DNA of 64,000 nt from Mycolicibacterium neoaurum ATCC 25795 (GTDB lineage: Bacteria; Actinomycetota; Actinomycetes; Mycobacteriales; Mycobacteriaceae), in NCBI RefSeq assembly GCF_000691525.1, contig NZ_JMDW01000008.1, positions 1-64,000 of the forward strand, written 5' to 3'. The translations under genes and the position numbers were made by a program. The notes beneath the pieces were generated by a model that made no database searches, had not been told where the DNA came from, and saw only the letters and a program-made list of their open reading frames with translations. Shown here piece after piece: positions 32,588 to 41,726 of the stretch; the first letter of the stretch is position 1, and the number at the start of each line of letters is the position of its first letter.

Positions 32588-33595
32588 ATGAGCACAGGAA
32601 CCTCCAACCTCGTGGCCGTCGAACCGGGAGCCATCCGGGAGGACACCCCGCCGGGTTCGGTGATCCAGTACAGCGATTACGAGCTGGACCACAGCAGTCC
32701 GTTCGCCGGCGGCGTCGCCTGGATCGAAGGAGAGTTCCTGCCCGCCGAGGACGCCAAGATCTCCATCTTCGACACCGGCTTCGGGCATTCCGATCTCACC
32801 TACACCGTCGCACATGTATGGCACGGCAACATCTTCCGGCTGGGAGATCACCTGGACCGGTTGCTCGACGGGGCCCGCAAGTTGCGTCTGGACGCCGGTT
32901 ACACCAAGGACGAGCTGGCAGATATCACCAAACAGTGCGTCTCGATGTCGCAACTGCGGGAGTCCTTTGTCAATCTCACCGTCACCCGGGGCTACGGAAA
33001 GCGAAGGGGCGAGAAGGATCTGTCGAAGCTGACCCACCAGGTGTACATCTACGCCATCCCGTATCTGTGGGCGTTCCCGCCGGCCGAGCAGATCTTCGGG
33101 ACCACCGCCATCGTGCCGCGCCATGTGCGCCGGGCCGGTCGCAACACGGTGGATCCGACCATCAAGAACTATCAGTGGGGCGACCTGACCGCGGCCAGCT
33201 TCGAGGCAAAGGACCGCGGAGCACGCACCGCGATCCTGCTCGATTCGGACAACTGTGTGGCAGAGGGGCCTGGCTTCAACGTCTGCATCGTCAAGGATGG
33301 CAAGCTGGCCTCGCCGTCGCGGAATGCGTTGCCGGGCATCACCCGCAAGACGGTCTTCGAGATCGCCGACCAGATGGGCATCGAGGCCACGCTGCGTGAC
33401 GTCACCAGCCATGAACTCTACGACGCCGACGAACTGATGGCCGTCACCACCGCCGGCGGTGTCACTCCGATCAATTCCCTTGACGGAGAAGCGATCGGCA
33501 ACGGTGCGCCCGGTCCGATGACGGTCGCCATCCGAGACCGTTTCTGGGCGTTGATGGACGAGCCCGGCCCGCTGATCGAAGCGATCGAATACTGA
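32588..33595 (+). CDS. (R)-selective amine:pyruvate aminotransferase-like enzyme (class IV fold)
   Basis: A 335-residue fold-type IV PLP enzyme very close to the Arthrobacter KNK168 (ATA-117) type. Shared blocks include YSDYELD, GVAWIEGEF, DDHIERL-like GDHLDRLL, ITRGY, and the lysine motif IKNYQWGDL with Lys193. The C-terminal TTAGGVTP and GPMTVAIRDRFW segments match too. By homology it transfers amino groups from (R)-amines to pyruvate. A GAAAGGA Shine-Dalgarno lies about nine bases before ATG 32588, so the longer frame to 32528 is rejected. Together with the permease it forms a probable amine-utilisation unit under the LysR regulator. Confidence 0.88.
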   Translation: MSTGTSNLVAVEPGAIREDTPPGSVIQYSDYELDHSSPFAGGVAWIEGEFLPAEDAKISIFDTGFGHSDLTYTVAHVWHGNIFRLGDHLDRLLDGARKLRLDAGYTKDELADITKQCVSMSQLRESFVNLTVTRGYGKRRGEKDLSKLTHQVYIYAIPYLWAFPPAEQIFGTTAIVPRHVRRAGRNTVDPTIKNYQWGDLTAASFEAKDRGARTAILLDSDNCVAEGPGFNVCIVKDGKLASPSRNALPGITRKTVFEIADQMGIEATLRDVTSHELYDADELMAVTTAGGVTPINSLDGEAIGNGAPGPMTVAIRDRFWALMDEPGPLIEAIEY

Positions 33596-33619
33596 GATCG
33601 GGCCGGGCCGTCCGCGCTG

Positions 33620-34480
33620 TTACTTGCCGTCGGATTCGATGACGCCCTGGGCGGCCCTGGCCCGATCTTCGTAAGCCTGTCGCTTGGCCCGGTCGAACTC
33701 CAGGAACACGGTGTCCAGTCCGAGCGCCTTGTTCATCGCGCGCCGGCCCTTGGGTGGCAGCATCTGCGCGGCCTGTGCGGTGAAGCGCAGCGGCGGCGGC
33801 ACCGAGACGTGGGTCTTGGGCTTGTCGAGCGTCTTGACGATCGCGGCCGCGATCTCCTCGGGCTCGACGGGCTTGATGGCGCCGCCGGACTTGGTGCCCG
33901 AGATCAGGTCGGTGTTGGTGAACGGTGGCATGATCACCGAGACGTTGACACCGTGCGGCGCCATCTCGTCGGCCAGCGCGGTGGTCAGGCCCACCACGGC
34001 GTACTTGGCGCCCACGTAGACCACCTGTCCCGGCAGCGGGATCAGGCCGGACAGCGAGGCGATGTTGATGATGTGACCGCTGCGGCGGCGCACCATGTCC
34101 GGCAGCGCGAGCTGGCAGCCGGTGAGCACGCCGTAGACGTTGACCTCCAGCGAGGACCGTACCGACTGCTCGGTCTCCTCGAGGAACGGGCCGACGGGCA
34201 TGACCCCGGCGTTGTTGATCAGCACGTCGATATGGCCGCCACCGTCGGTGCGGGCCTTGTCGAGGAAGGTCTCGAACGATTCGCGGTCGGTGACGTCGAG
34301 CGGGTAGCCGGAGACCTGGCCGAGCTTGGTGAGCTCGACGACGGCAGATTCCTGCAGTGCGACGTCCCGGTCGCCGATGACTACGCGTGCCCCGCGTGCC
34401 AGCAAAGCCTTGGCGGTGGCATAACCGATACCGCGAGCGGCACCGGTGATCGCGATGGTCTTGCCCCTGATGTTGTCCAT
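33620..34480 (-). CDS. Short-chain dehydrogenase/reductase
   Basis: A 286-residue classical SDR. The cofactor motif is TGAARGIG, the NNAG segment is NNAGVMPVG, and the active site is S (IASLSG) with YVGAK. A C-terminal extension from about residue 225 (ALGLDTVFLEFDRAKRQ) is long for an SDR and typical of mycobacterial family members. ATG 34480 is preferred over TTG 34504 because a strong dyad operator covers 34488-34507. The gene is convergent to the transaminase gene, 24 bp apart. Substrate unknown. Confidence 0.88.
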   Translation of the reverse strand: MDNIRGKTIAITGAARGIGYATAKALLARGARVVIGDRDVALQESAVVELTKLGQVSGYPLDVTDRESFETFLDKARTDGGGHIDVLINNAGVMPVGPFLEETEQSVRSSLEVNVYGVLTGCQLALPDMVRRRSGHIINIASLSGLIPLPGQVVYVGAKYAVVGLTTALADEMAPHGVNVSVIMPPFTNTDLISGTKSGGAIKPVEPEEIAAAIVKTLDKPKTHVSVPPPLRFTAQAAQMLPPKGRRAMNKALGLDTVFLEFDRAKRQAYEDRARAAQGVIESDGK

Positions 34481-34487
34481 GGCGGCG

Positions 34488-34507
34488 AACTTTACACCTG
34501 TCAAGTT
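34488..34507. promoter_or_regulatory. 20-bp near-perfect dyad, candidate TetR-type operator of the SDR gene
   Basis: Read on the minus strand the site is AACTTGACAGGTGTAAAGTT, matching its reverse complement at 16 of 20 positions (AACTTnACAnnTGTnAAGTT). It starts eight bases before ATG 34480, so it overlaps the promoter and possibly the start of the transcript. No regulator gene is adjacent. Confidence 0.55.
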
Positions 34508-34621
34508 TTTGGTGGAAGAGGGGTTCGCCAGCCGGTATTTACGATCAGGACGAGCTGATGGCGGCTCCGGAATGCGCGGAGCCGCGCCGCGTTGGACATT
34601 CGTGTGATGGCAGGAGCAATG

Positions 34622-35101
34622 GTGAACACTCTGCGTTTCGTCCCGGTGTTGCAGACCGACCCGCTGGCCGAACCGCTACTGGCCGAACTCGCCGTCGAGT
34701 ACTCCCGCCGCTATGGCGGCACCGAGGCCGGCGTGGCCCGCTGGTTGCGGGCACACCCGGCCGAGGAGTTCGCCGCCCCGCACGGCGCGCTGCTGATCGG
34801 GCTCGACGACGGTGTCCCGGTCACCGGCGGGGCGTTCCAGCGCTTCGATGCCGATACCGCCGAGCTGAAGCGGATCTGGACCGCCGGAGAACACCGTCGG
34901 CGCGGCCATGCCAAGGCACTGCTGATCGAACTGGAGACGCTGATCGCCCAGCGCGGGTATCGACGGATCTATCTGACCACTGGCGACCGCCAACCCGAGG
35001 CCGAGGCGCTCTATGCGGCCAGTGGCTACACGCGACTGAGCGAGCCGCTGCCGAAACAGGGTGACAGTTATCCGATCGCATTCGAGAAGGTGTTGGGGTG
35101 A
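34622..35101 (+). CDS. GNAT-family N-acetyltransferase
   Basis: A 159-residue GNAT protein with motif A segment IWTAGEHRRRGHAKALLIELE (R/Q-x-x-G-x-G/A type: RRRGHAK) that binds the acetyl-CoA pyrophosphate and a C-terminal YAASGY motif B. GTG 34622 is chosen because an AGGAG lies five bases upstream; in-frame ATG codons at 34607 and 34619 are alternatives. It overlaps the luciferase-like gene by 4 bp. Substrate unknown; the small size suggests amine or amino acid acetylation. Confidence 0.85.
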   Translation: MNTLRFVPVLQTDPLAEPLLAELAVEYSRRYGGTEAGVARWLRAHPAEEFAAPHGALLIGLDDGVPVTGGAFQRFDADTAELKRIWTAGEHRRRGHAKALLIELETLIAQRGYRRIYLTTGDRQPEAEALYAASGYTRLSEPLPKQGDSYPIAFEKVLG

Positions 35102-36207
35102 CCGCCGCACTCTCGGTGCTCGACCTGGCCCCGGTCTCGGCGGGCGACACCGCGGCGGGTGCGCTGCGCAAGACGGTCGATCTGGCCCGGCACGCCGAGC
35201 GATGGGGATATCGGCGGTACTGGGTGGCCGAGCATCACTACTCCGCTGTGGCCAGCGCCTCGCCTGCGGTGCTGATCGGCCAGATCGCCGCCGCCACCAC
35301 GACCATCCAGGTCGGCGCTGCCGCTGTGCAGCTCGGCCACACCACCGCGATCGCCGTCGTGGAGAGCTTCGCGACGCTGGACGCCTTCCATCCGGGCCGC
35401 ATCGACCTCGGTGTCGGGCGATCCGGCCAGCGCCGCGCCGAGGCCATTCGGCAGACGCCACGCGCGCCGCGCCCGCCGCGGGTGCGGCACGAGGTGGACG
35501 GCGTCGTCGTGCCCGCGCCATTCGACCTCTCGGTCCAGTTGCGCAATCCGCGGCTCCGGGCGACCCTGGGGACGCTGCAGCAGCCGGAGGCCGTCGCCCC
35601 GGATTTCGGTGATCAGGTCGAGGACATCCTTGCGCTGCTGAACGGCACCTATCACGTCGATGGTGTTGCCGCGCATGCCAGCCCGGGTGAGGGCACGGCA
35701 TTGCGGCCGTGGGTCTTCGGCACCAGCAGAGGGCAGAGTGCGCGGGTGGCGGGCAGCCTCGGGCTGCCGTTCGTGGCCGCGTATCACATCGTCCCGGCCA
35801 CCGCGCTGGAGGCAGTCGAGGCCTACCGCAACGCTTTTCGGCCATCGGATGTGCTCGCCGAACCCTATGTGGTGGTCTCGGCAGACGTGTTGGCCGCCGA
35901 CGACAGTGCCCGGGCCCACCGACTGGCCAGGGGCTTCGACCACTGGGTGTACTCGATCCGGGCCGGTGGCGGTGCGGTCCCGTATCCCGATCCGGACACC
36001 CTCGGCCCGTTGACCGACGAGCAGCTGGCCGTGGTGGCGGACCGTCTGGACACCCGCTTCGTCGGGTCCGCCGACGAGGTCACCGAGCGGCTTGCCGCGC
36101 TGGCGCGGGTCACCGGCGCCGACGAGCTCGTGATCACCTCGGTGGCATTCGACCACGCCGACCGATTGCGTTCCCATGAGTTGATCGCCGCGGCGTGGGG
36201 GAGCTGA
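35098..36207 (+). CDS. LLM-class flavin-dependent oxidoreductase
   Basis: A 369-residue luciferase-like protein. Family landmarks are RYWVAEHHYS, ATTTIQVGAAAVQLGHTTAIAVVESFATLDAFHPGRIDLGVG and the C-terminal RFVGSADEVTERLAAL. It should bind FMN or F420 at the barrel mouth; both are plausible in mycobacteria and the sequence alone does not decide. GTG 35098 overlaps the GNAT stop. A gene for F420-dependent Fgd1 follows nearby, but this protein is not closely related to it. Confidence 0.85.
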   Translation: MTAALSVLDLAPVSAGDTAAGALRKTVDLARHAERWGYRRYWVAEHHYSAVASASPAVLIGQIAAATTTIQVGAAAVQLGHTTAIAVVESFATLDAFHPGRIDLGVGRSGQRRAEAIRQTPRAPRPPRVRHEVDGVVVPAPFDLSVQLRNPRLRATLGTLQQPEAVAPDFGDQVEDILALLNGTYHVDGVAAHASPGEGTALRPWVFGTSRGQSARVAGSLGLPFVAAYHIVPATALEAVEAYRNAFRPSDVLAEPYVVVSADVLAADDSARAHRLARGFDHWVYSIRAGGGAVPYPDPDTLGPLTDEQLAVVADRLDTRFVGSADEVTERLAALARVTGADELVITSVAFDHADRLRSHELIAAAWGS

Positions 36208-36224
36208 TTTCGTAAGCTGATGCG

Positions 36225-36434
36225 GTGTCACTGCTCATCGTCGGACTGCTGATGGTGGTCGGCGCCGTCGTGGTGCTGCTGCTGGGGCTGGGCGTACGCA
36301 CCCTGATCGGTCGCCGGGCCGACGCGGCGGACAGTGCCGAACTCGACGAGAAGATCCTGATGCCCACCATCGTGGTGGCCTGTGGTCTGGTGGTCACCGC
36401 GGCCTTCGTCGTCGGCTATGACCTGATCGTGTGA
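36225..36434 (+). CDS. Small membrane protein, two helices
   Basis: A 69-residue protein with two hydrophobic segments (about 1-24 and 45-67) around a short charged loop (RRADAADSAELDEK). Start is GTG 36225. It is 17 bp after the luciferase-like gene and probably cotranscribed. The last codons and the stop lie in an exact 15-bp tandem duplication. Function unknown; it could be a small regulator or an assembly factor, and no family is recognised. Confidence 0.62.
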   Translation: MSLLIVGLLMVVGAVVVLLLGLGVRTLIGRRADAADSAELDEKILMPTIVVACGLVVTAAFVVGYDLIV

Positions 36435-36449
36435 GACCTGATCGTGTGA
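36420..36449 (+). repeat. Exact 15-bp tandem duplication at a stop codon
   Basis: GACCTGATCGTGTGA occurs at 36420-36434 and again at 36435-36449. The first copy encodes the last residues and stop of the small membrane protein; a third partial copy (GACCTCA) follows. This looks like a recent slip event. Confidence 0.9.
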
Positions 36450-36453
36450 GACC

Positions 36454-37209
36454 TCACGGTTCGGGTGACGGCGTGCACAGCACAGCCAGCGCGTCATTGG
36501 TCGCCTGGACGCCGCCGGTACCGATCAGCGCGGTGAGCCGGGTCCGCAGACGCTCCTGATCGGCCGCGGGCAGCCGCAGCACATTGGAGTAGGTGGTGAC
36601 CATCTCCACCCACTCGGCGCAGGAGTAGCGCGGATTCTCCACGTAGCGTCGACGATCCTGGCTCAGCCCGGCAGCTGCCAGCAAGGGGTCCAGGTCATCG
36701 CCCTCGATATCGGCAGAGGGCCTGCTCGGTTGGTCCACCAGACCGGCATAGGCACCCGCGAGGATCTCGGGGGACGGCGCGACGGCCACGATCCGATTCC
36801 AGACCAGCGCCAGCCGGCCGCCGGGGGCCAGCAGGGTCCGCACCTTGTGCAGCGCCGGCAGCGGATCCACCCAGTGGAACGACTGCGCGAACACCACCAG
36901 ATCGAAGGTGCGGCCGCGGGGTTCCCACTCCTGGAACGTCGCCAACTCGACGGCCAGCCCCTTACGTCCTGCCACCTCGGCCATCTGCGGATCGGGTTCG
37001 ACAGCCAGCACATCGGCGCCGACCGCGCGTAACTGCGCGCTGGCAATACCGGTGCCGGCGCCCACGTCCAGCACTCGGATCCCCTGGTGGACAACGAGAT
37101 CGGCGATCAGCGCGGCGGGATAGCCGGGCCGGTGGCGGTCGTAGCGGGCCGCGGCCGAACCAAAGGATTCGGCCCGTTGCCGATCGGCGTGCAGCGGGGT
37201 ATCCCTCAT
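36454..37209 (-). CDS. SAM-dependent class I methyltransferase
   Basis: A 251-residue methyltransferase. The SAM-binding motif I is VLDVGAGTG (about 46-54), motif II has AVEPDP, and FDLVVFAQSFHWVD is typical of the Methyltransf_11 type. ATG 37209 overlaps the MBL stop as ATGA, so the longer frame to 37599 is rejected. It is cotranscribed with the MBL hydrolase. The substrate is unknown. Confidence 0.88.
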   Translation of the reverse strand: MRDTPLHADRQRAESFGSAAARYDRHRPGYPAALIADLVVHQGIRVLDVGAGTGIASAQLRAVGADVLAVEPDPQMAEVAGRKGLAVELATFQEWEPRGRTFDLVVFAQSFHWVDPLPALHKVRTLLAPGGRLALVWNRIVAVAPSPEILAGAYAGLVDQPSRPSADIEGDDLDPLLAAAGLSQDRRRYVENPRYSCAEWVEMVTTYSNVLRLPAADQERLRTRLTALIGTGGVQATNDALAVLCTPSPEP

Positions 37210-37937
37210 CGGGCCGCGATCTCGGCGGCCTTGCGGATCGAGCCACGCCACAGCGGGCCGTGCCCCGGCACCAAGACCTCGGTGTCCAGCAGGCCGAGCG
37301 CGGCCAGGCTGCGCAGGCACCCGTCCTGGTCGTGGTTGAAGATCGTCGGCAGCAGCTGCGGGCCGTGTCTGCTGCTCAACGGATGCCCGGTGATCAAGGC
37401 ATCGCCCGCGATCAGGACACCGTCGACGACATAGGAACAGTGCCCGCCGGTGTGCCCGGGGGAGGGGATCGCCGCCGGTGCGCCCGGTAGCGACGCCGCG
37501 ATGTCCTCGTCGAGGGCCAGCGCGGAGGGAATGCCCTCGTGGGTCAGCCCACCCTTGCGGGCCAGCGCCAGCGTCCAGGCCAGATAACGCGGTTGCCACG
37601 CGCGGGTCAGCACGTCGATCGGGGACACCTGCTCCAGGTACTGACGCTGCGCGTGCCCTACCTCGGCGGCATGTGTATACACCGGCGTCCCATGGGTTTT
37701 GGCAAACCAGATGGCCGAACCCAGGTGATCGACGTGCGCGTGGGTCAGCAGGATCGCCCGGACATCATCGGGACCGAAACCGAGCTCGCGCAGCGAATAG
37801 AGGACCTCCTCACGCTGTCCCGGATAGCCTGCGTCGATCAGCAGCACCCCGGATTCGTCGGTCACCAGGGTCCAGTTCACCAGGTCGGTCTGGGCGAGGT
37901 GGACGCGTTCGGTGACGGCCGTCAGAACCGGAGCCAT
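37206..37937 (-). CDS. Metallo-beta-lactamase-fold hydrolase (Rv0406c-like)
   Basis: A 243-residue MBL-fold protein with the metal motif THAHVDH (HxHxDH), the third ligand pattern GHTGGH and the bridging Asp in IAGDALI, plus a C-terminal GHGP histidine. It resembles glyoxalase-II-like hydrolases and Rv0406c of M. tuberculosis, which also stands divergent from fgd1 by a few bases. Start ATG 37937 is 23 bp from the fgd1 start, implying overlapping promoters. The thioester or lactone substrate is not evident. Confidence 0.9.
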   Translation of the reverse strand: MAPVLTAVTERVHLAQTDLVNWTLVTDESGVLLIDAGYPGQREEVLYSLRELGFGPDDVRAILLTHAHVDHLGSAIWFAKTHGTPVYTHAAEVGHAQRQYLEQVSPIDVLTRAWQPRYLAWTLALARKGGLTHEGIPSALALDEDIAASLPGAPAAIPSPGHTGGHCSYVVDGVLIAGDALITGHPLSSRHGPQLLPTIFNHDQDGCLRSLAALGLLDTEVLVPGHGPLWRGSIRKAAEIAAR

Positions 37938-37960
37938 GTTGTGAGTGTAGAAACATAGAT

Positions 37961-38971
37961 ATGGCTGAACTGAAACTGGGCTACAAGGCGTCGGCGGAGC
38001 AGTTCGCGCCCCGTGAACTCGTCGAACTCGCCGTCGCGGCCGAAGAGCACGGCATGGACAGTGCCACCGTCAGCGACCACTTCCAGCCGTGGCGGCACGA
38101 GGGCGGCCACGCCCCGTTCTCGCTGGCCTGGATGACCGCCGTCGGCGAGCGTACCCAGCGCCTGCAGCTGGGCACCTCGGTGTTGACCCCGACCTTCCGC
38201 TACAACCCCGCCGTCATCGCCCAGGCGTTCGCGACCATGGGCTGCCTCTACCCGGGGCGCATCTTCCTCGGTGTCGGCACCGGTGAGGCACTCAATGAGA
38301 TCGCCACCGGGTACGAGGGCGAATGGCCCGAGTTCAAGGAGCGCTACGCCCGGCTGCGTGAATCGGTGCGGCTGATGCGCGAACTCTGGCTCGGCGATCG
38401 CGTCGACTTCGAGGGCGAGTACTACAAGACCAAGGGCGCCTCGATCTACGACGTGCCCGAAGGCGGTATCCCGATCTACATCGCCGCGGGCGGCCCGCAG
38501 GTCGCCAAGTACGCCGGTCGCGCCGGGGATGGTTTCATCTGCACCTCCGGTAAGGGCGAGGAGCTCTATAAGGAGAAGCTGATCCCGGCCATGCGCGAGG
38601 GCGCCGAGGCCGCGGACAAGAACCCGGACGATGTCGACCGGATGATCGAGATCAAGATCTCCTACGACACCGATCCCGAACTCGCGCTGGAGAACACCCG
38701 GTTCTGGGCACCGTTGTCGCTGACCGCCGAGCAGAAGCACTCCATCGACGACCCGATCGAGATGGAGAAGGCCGCCGATGCACTGCCGATCGAGCAGGTG
38801 GCCAAGCGCTGGATCGTCGCCTCCGATCCGGACGAGGCCGTCGCCAAGGTCAAAGATTATGTCGATTGGGGCCTGAACCATCTGGTGTTCCATGCGCCCG
38901 GCCACGACCAGCGGCGCTTCCTGGAGCTGTTCAAGCGGGATCTGGAACCGCGGCTGCGCAAGCTAGCGTGA
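37961..38971 (+). CDS. fgd1: F420-dependent glucose-6-phosphate dehydrogenase
   Basis: A 336-residue F420-dependent enzyme of the luciferase-like superfamily. The N-terminus [37 protein letters not shown] with the catalytic His region, [11 protein letters not shown] and the C-terminal [17 protein letters not shown] are the hallmarks of Fgd1. It oxidises glucose-6-phosphate and makes reduced F420 for F420H2-dependent reductases. In M. tuberculosis pta follows directly; here five genes are inserted in between. The gene's end overlaps the convergent GntR gene by 41 bp (38931-38971). Confidence 0.97.
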   Translation: MAELKLGYKASAEQFAPRELVELAVAAEEHGMDSATVSDHFQPWRHEGGHAPFSLAWMTAVGERTQRLQLGTSVLTPTFRYNPAVIAQAFATMGCLYPGRIFLGVGTGEALNEIATGYEGEWPEFKERYARLRESVRLMRELWLGDRVDFEGEYYKTKGASIYDVPEGGIPIYIAAGGPQVAKYAGRAGDGFICTSGKGEELYKEKLIPAMREGAEAADKNPDDVDRMIEIKISYDTDPELALENTRFWAPLSLTAEQKHSIDDPIEMEKAADALPIEQVAKRWIVASDPDEAVAKVKDYVDWGLNHLVFHAPGHDQRRFLELFKRDLEPRLRKLA

Positions 38972-39698
38972 GCCCGGTGCTGCTGGTCGCGGTCAGTCGG
39001 ACCCGGTCGGCGCGGAACAGGTCGTAGGCGTACTCGAACGGCACGCCCGAGGTGGCCCTGGTCACCCGGGTGATGGCCAGCAGTGGTTTGCGGCTTCCGA
39101 TATCGAGGCACTGCGCCTCGCGGGGGCTGGCGCTGACGACCTCGATGGTTTCGGTGGTGCTGGCCGGCGCCAACCCGTAACGGGTCCGGAACAGTTCGTA
39201 GAGCGATCCCCCCAATGGCTGTTCCAACAGATCCGCGGCATGCGCCGCGACGAAACAGGACTGGTCCACCGACAGCGGAACTCCGTCGGCGTAGCGCAAT
39301 CTGCGGATGACGACGACCGGCTCGCCGTCGGGGATCTCCAGCGCGACGGACTCGGCGTCGGTTGCCGGTCTGCTGTCGGTCGCCAGCACCTTGGTGTAGC
39401 TGCTGTGCCCGCCGCTGTGCAGCAGCGCGGGCAGACCGGCCTGCTCGGCCGCGTGTCGTTGGACGATATCGGCACGCACGAAGGTTCCGCCGGCCCGGCC
39501 GGTGCGTCGTTCCAGCACCCCGGCCTGGCTCAGCGGAAGCAGTGCGCTGCGCAGCGTCGCGCGGGAGACGCCGAATCGCTCGGCCATCTCACGCTCGGTG
39601 CCCAGCCGCGAACCGGGGCGCAGCGCGCCGCTGGACAGCATGGACAGAATTCGGCGGCGCACATCCTCGGCGACCGCTCCCCCCACGGTTTCCTCCAC
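38931..39698 (-). CDS. GntR-family regulator with UTRA domain (HutC subfamily)
   Basis: A 255-residue regulator. The winged helix at about residues 10-75 ([31 protein letters not shown]) is followed by a UTRA effector domain ([23 protein letters not shown]). Start GTG 39698 is two bases after the end of the SDR gene. It is probably the local repressor of the inserted block: it closes the minus operon kinase-SDR-regulator and faces a permease-PLP-enzyme operon with matching half-sites. Its 3' end lies inside the end of fgd1, which is an unusual antisense overlap for mycobacteria. Confidence 0.88.
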   Translation of the reverse strand: MEETVGGAVAEDVRRRILSMLSSGALRPGSRLGTEREMAERFGVSRATLRSALLPLSQAGVLERRTGRAGGTFVRADIVQRHAAEQAGLPALLHSGGHSSYTKVLATDSRPATDAESVALEIPDGEPVVVIRRLRYADGVPLSVDQSCFVAAHAADLLEQPLGGSLYELFRTRYGLAPASTTETIEVVSASPREAQCLDIGSRKPLLAITRVTRATSGVPFEYAYDLFRADRVRLTATSSTGLTLACAAAVPDPA

Positions 39699-39700
39699 GA

Positions 39701-40477
39701 TCAGGTGGCGATCGCGTCCAGCGATTCGGGGAGCACCTGCCCCCCGTCGACGGCGATGGCCTGCCCGGTGATGTAGGCCGCTTCCCTGGTGGCCAGGAAC
39801 GCGGCGAGATGCCCGATGTCCTCCGGGGTGCCGAGCGCGCCGGCCGGGATGGATCGCGCCATGCTCGCCAGGTACTCCTCACCGTTGTCGAGCAGCCCCT
39901 CGGTGAGGATGTTGCCGGGCAGGATCGCGTTGACGGTGATCCCCTTGGGTGCCAATTCGATTGCCGCGGTGCGCATGAAGCCCAGCTGAGCGGCCTTGGT
40001 GGCACCGTAGTGCGACCAGCCCGGGTAACCGGTGATGGGTCCGGTGATCGAGGAGGTGAGGATGATCCGGCCCGCGCCCGAGGCGGTCAGCGCATCCAGA
40101 CAGGCCTGCACGGCGTAGAACGTGCCGTGGACGTTGACGCCCATGATCTCGGTGAGCTGTTCTTCGGTCATGGTGGCCAGTGGGGCGTCCGGGAAGATTC
40201 CGGCGTTGGCGCACAACACATCGAGGCCGCCGAACGCATCGACGGCGGCCGCGGCCATCTCGGTGCAGGATTGCCGGTCGCTGACATCGACGCGCACACC
40301 GAGCACCTTGCCCGCGCCGAGCCCGTCCAGCGCGGCGACGGCCTCGTCCAGACCGGAGGCTGTGCGCGCTGCGATCGCCACATTGGCTCCGGCCTTGGCG
40401 AACACCGACGCAATACCGCGGCCTATGCCCTTACTACCGCCGGTGACCAACACCGAGCGGGACTGCAGGTCGAACAT
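39701..40477 (-). CDS. Short-chain dehydrogenase/reductase
   Basis: A 258-residue SDR with TGGSKGIG cofactor motif, CANAGIFPD, active-site Ser (TSSITG) and Tyr-Lys (YGATK), and the C-terminal VDGGQ end of classical 3-oxoacyl-reductase-like members. ATG 40477 has a GGAG-type site upstream, close to the kinase stop at 40486. It is cotranscribed with the APH-fold kinase. A role in oxidising or reducing an aldehyde/alcohol of the proposed amino-alcohol route is possible but not shown. Confidence 0.88.
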   Translation of the reverse strand: MFDLQSRSVLVTGGSKGIGRGIASVFAKAGANVAIAARTASGLDEAVAALDGLGAGKVLGVRVDVSDRQSCTEMAAAAVDAFGGLDVLCANAGIFPDAPLATMTEEQLTEIMGVNVHGTFYAVQACLDALTASGAGRIILTSSITGPITGYPGWSHYGATKAAQLGFMRTAAIELAPKGITVNAILPGNILTEGLLDNGEEYLASMARSIPAGALGTPEDIGHLAAFLATREAAYITGQAIAVDGGQVLPESLDAIAT

Positions 40478-40485
40478 TTCTCTCC

Positions 40486-41475
40486 TCACCGTAACCAGCT
40501 GTGGTCGATCAGGTAGCGCTCGGCGAGCCGGGCGGTACCGAGTGCATAACCGGGGCCGATCGCGATCGCGGCGTCGGCATCGGCGTGCGAGGCGATCCAG
40601 GCGGTGAGCTGGATGCGTCGCAGCATCACGAATGTCGGGATGAGTGCCAGGTGTTCGTCGGCGAGCGTGCGCACCTTCGTGTAACCGCGCAGCCATTCGG
40701 CGATGATGCGTTCGGCTTCCGGGGTGTCCTCGATCCAGGAGACCACTGCGCCGAGGTCGGCAAGGTTCCAGCCCCAGCCGGCATCGTCGAAATCGATCAC
40801 GGTGATACCCGCCGATGGCGCCGCCGGATCGACCATCAGATTGGACAACCGCAGATCGGCGTGGATGAGCCCGAATCTGTCTGCGCCGGTGCCGTATTCG
40901 GCAAGTCGTTCGGTGATCTGGTGGGCCGCGCGCTGAATGCCGGCTCGGTCCTGTTCGGACAGGCCAGGGGCCGCGCGCCAGTCGCCCCAGCGTGCGCCGG
41001 GGCCGAGGATATCGTCGAGGTCCCAGCGGAAACGGGTGAAATCGGGCGGGGCCGCCCAGTTCAGCACATGCTCGTGCATGATGGCCGTCAGTTCACCGAG
41101 CTGGGCGAAGCCGACCGCGTGCGGGACCTCCTCGGCGGTGCATCCCGAGATCAGCGATACGGCGTCGACATGCAGTTCGCGTTCGCCGACCGAGGCGGTG
41201 ACGACATCCTCGCCGCCGGTCGAGCACACCAGCTCCGGGGTCTGTACCGCGGTGTCGCGGCGCAGCGCGGCCATCCAGGCCAGCTCGGAGCGGATGCCCT
41301 GCACGGAGTGGTAGCCGGGCCGGTGCACGCGCAGCACGATCGGGTCGTCGTCACACACCAGGTAGGTCGCATTTTCGGACAGGCTCAACAGGCGCAGTGC
41401 GGTATCGGGTGCACGGCCGTAGGCGGGTAACGCCGCCCTGGCGAAGAGCTCATGGTCGGCAGGCAGTCCCGGCAT
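40486..41475 (-). CDS. APH-fold phosphotransferase, candidate amino-alcohol kinase
   Basis: This 329-residue protein-kinase-like small-molecule kinase carries H205-A-D207 with N212 (HADLRLSN) as catalytic loop and D228 in IDFDD as the metal-binding aspartate. The N-terminal lobe contains the YLV...VLRVHRP strand pair. It resembles homoserine/choline-type kinases and the hydroxylysine kinase (AGPHD1) family more than true aminoglycoside kinases. It is paired by location with an AGXT2L-type PLP enzyme, the same partnership as hydroxylysine kinase with its phospho-lyase. I therefore infer phosphorylation of an amino alcohol or hydroxy amino acid. Start ATG 41475. Confidence 0.75.
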   Translation of the reverse strand: MPGLPADHELFARAALPAYGRAPDTALRLLSLSENATYLVCDDDPIVLRVHRPGYHSVQGIRSELAWMAALRRDTAVQTPELVCSTGGEDVVTASVGERELHVDAVSLISGCTAEEVPHAVGFAQLGELTAIMHEHVLNWAAPPDFTRFRWDLDDILGPGARWGDWRAAPGLSEQDRAGIQRAAHQITERLAEYGTGADRFGLIHADLRLSNLMVDPAAPSAGITVIDFDDAGWGWNLADLGAVVSWIEDTPEAERIIAEWLRGYTKVRTLADEHLALIPTFVMLRRIQLTAWIASHADADAAIAIGPGYALGTARLAERYLIDHSWLR

Positions 41476-41494
41476 GGCGACCAGTGTGGCGCAA

Positions 41495-41516
41495 TGGTCG
41501 GGTCCAAGCAGACCAA
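41495..41516. promoter_or_regulatory. Half-site cluster TGGTC and GACCA, candidate GntR site at kinase promoter
   Basis: TGGTC (41495-41499) and CAGACCAAAT (from about 41509) lie just upstream of the kinase start (41475, minus strand). The CAGACCAAAT half recurs in the perfect dyad at 41682-41702, suggesting the same protein binds both places. The second half here is degenerate. Confidence 0.35.
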
Positions 41517-41681
41517 ATCGGTGTTTTTAACGCAGTCGTTGCACCATTCCCAGGTTGGAAACCTGCTCGAAACACGGCTGGTGGATGCCCGAATCCACCA
41601 GTTGACCAAGCGATCTGGGGAGGGTAACAATTGCCGGCGTCGTTCTTGTCGAAGACATCGGTGCCTTCGACACTTCAAAGA

Positions 41682-41702
41682 CCAGACCAAATAATGGTCT
41701 GG
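41682..41702. promoter_or_regulatory. Perfect inverted repeat CCAGACCA-N5-TGGTCTGG, candidate GntR operator
   Basis: The two 8-bp halves are exact reverse complements around AATAA. The site ends about 25 bp before the permease start at 41727. HutC/DasR-type GntR regulators recognise TGGTCT/AGACCA half-sites, the same sequence as here but in the opposite order around the centre, so binding by the GntR protein at 38931-39698 is plausible. Confidence 0.55.
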
Positions 41703-41726
41703 GATATGCCCTCAGATTGGGATCCA

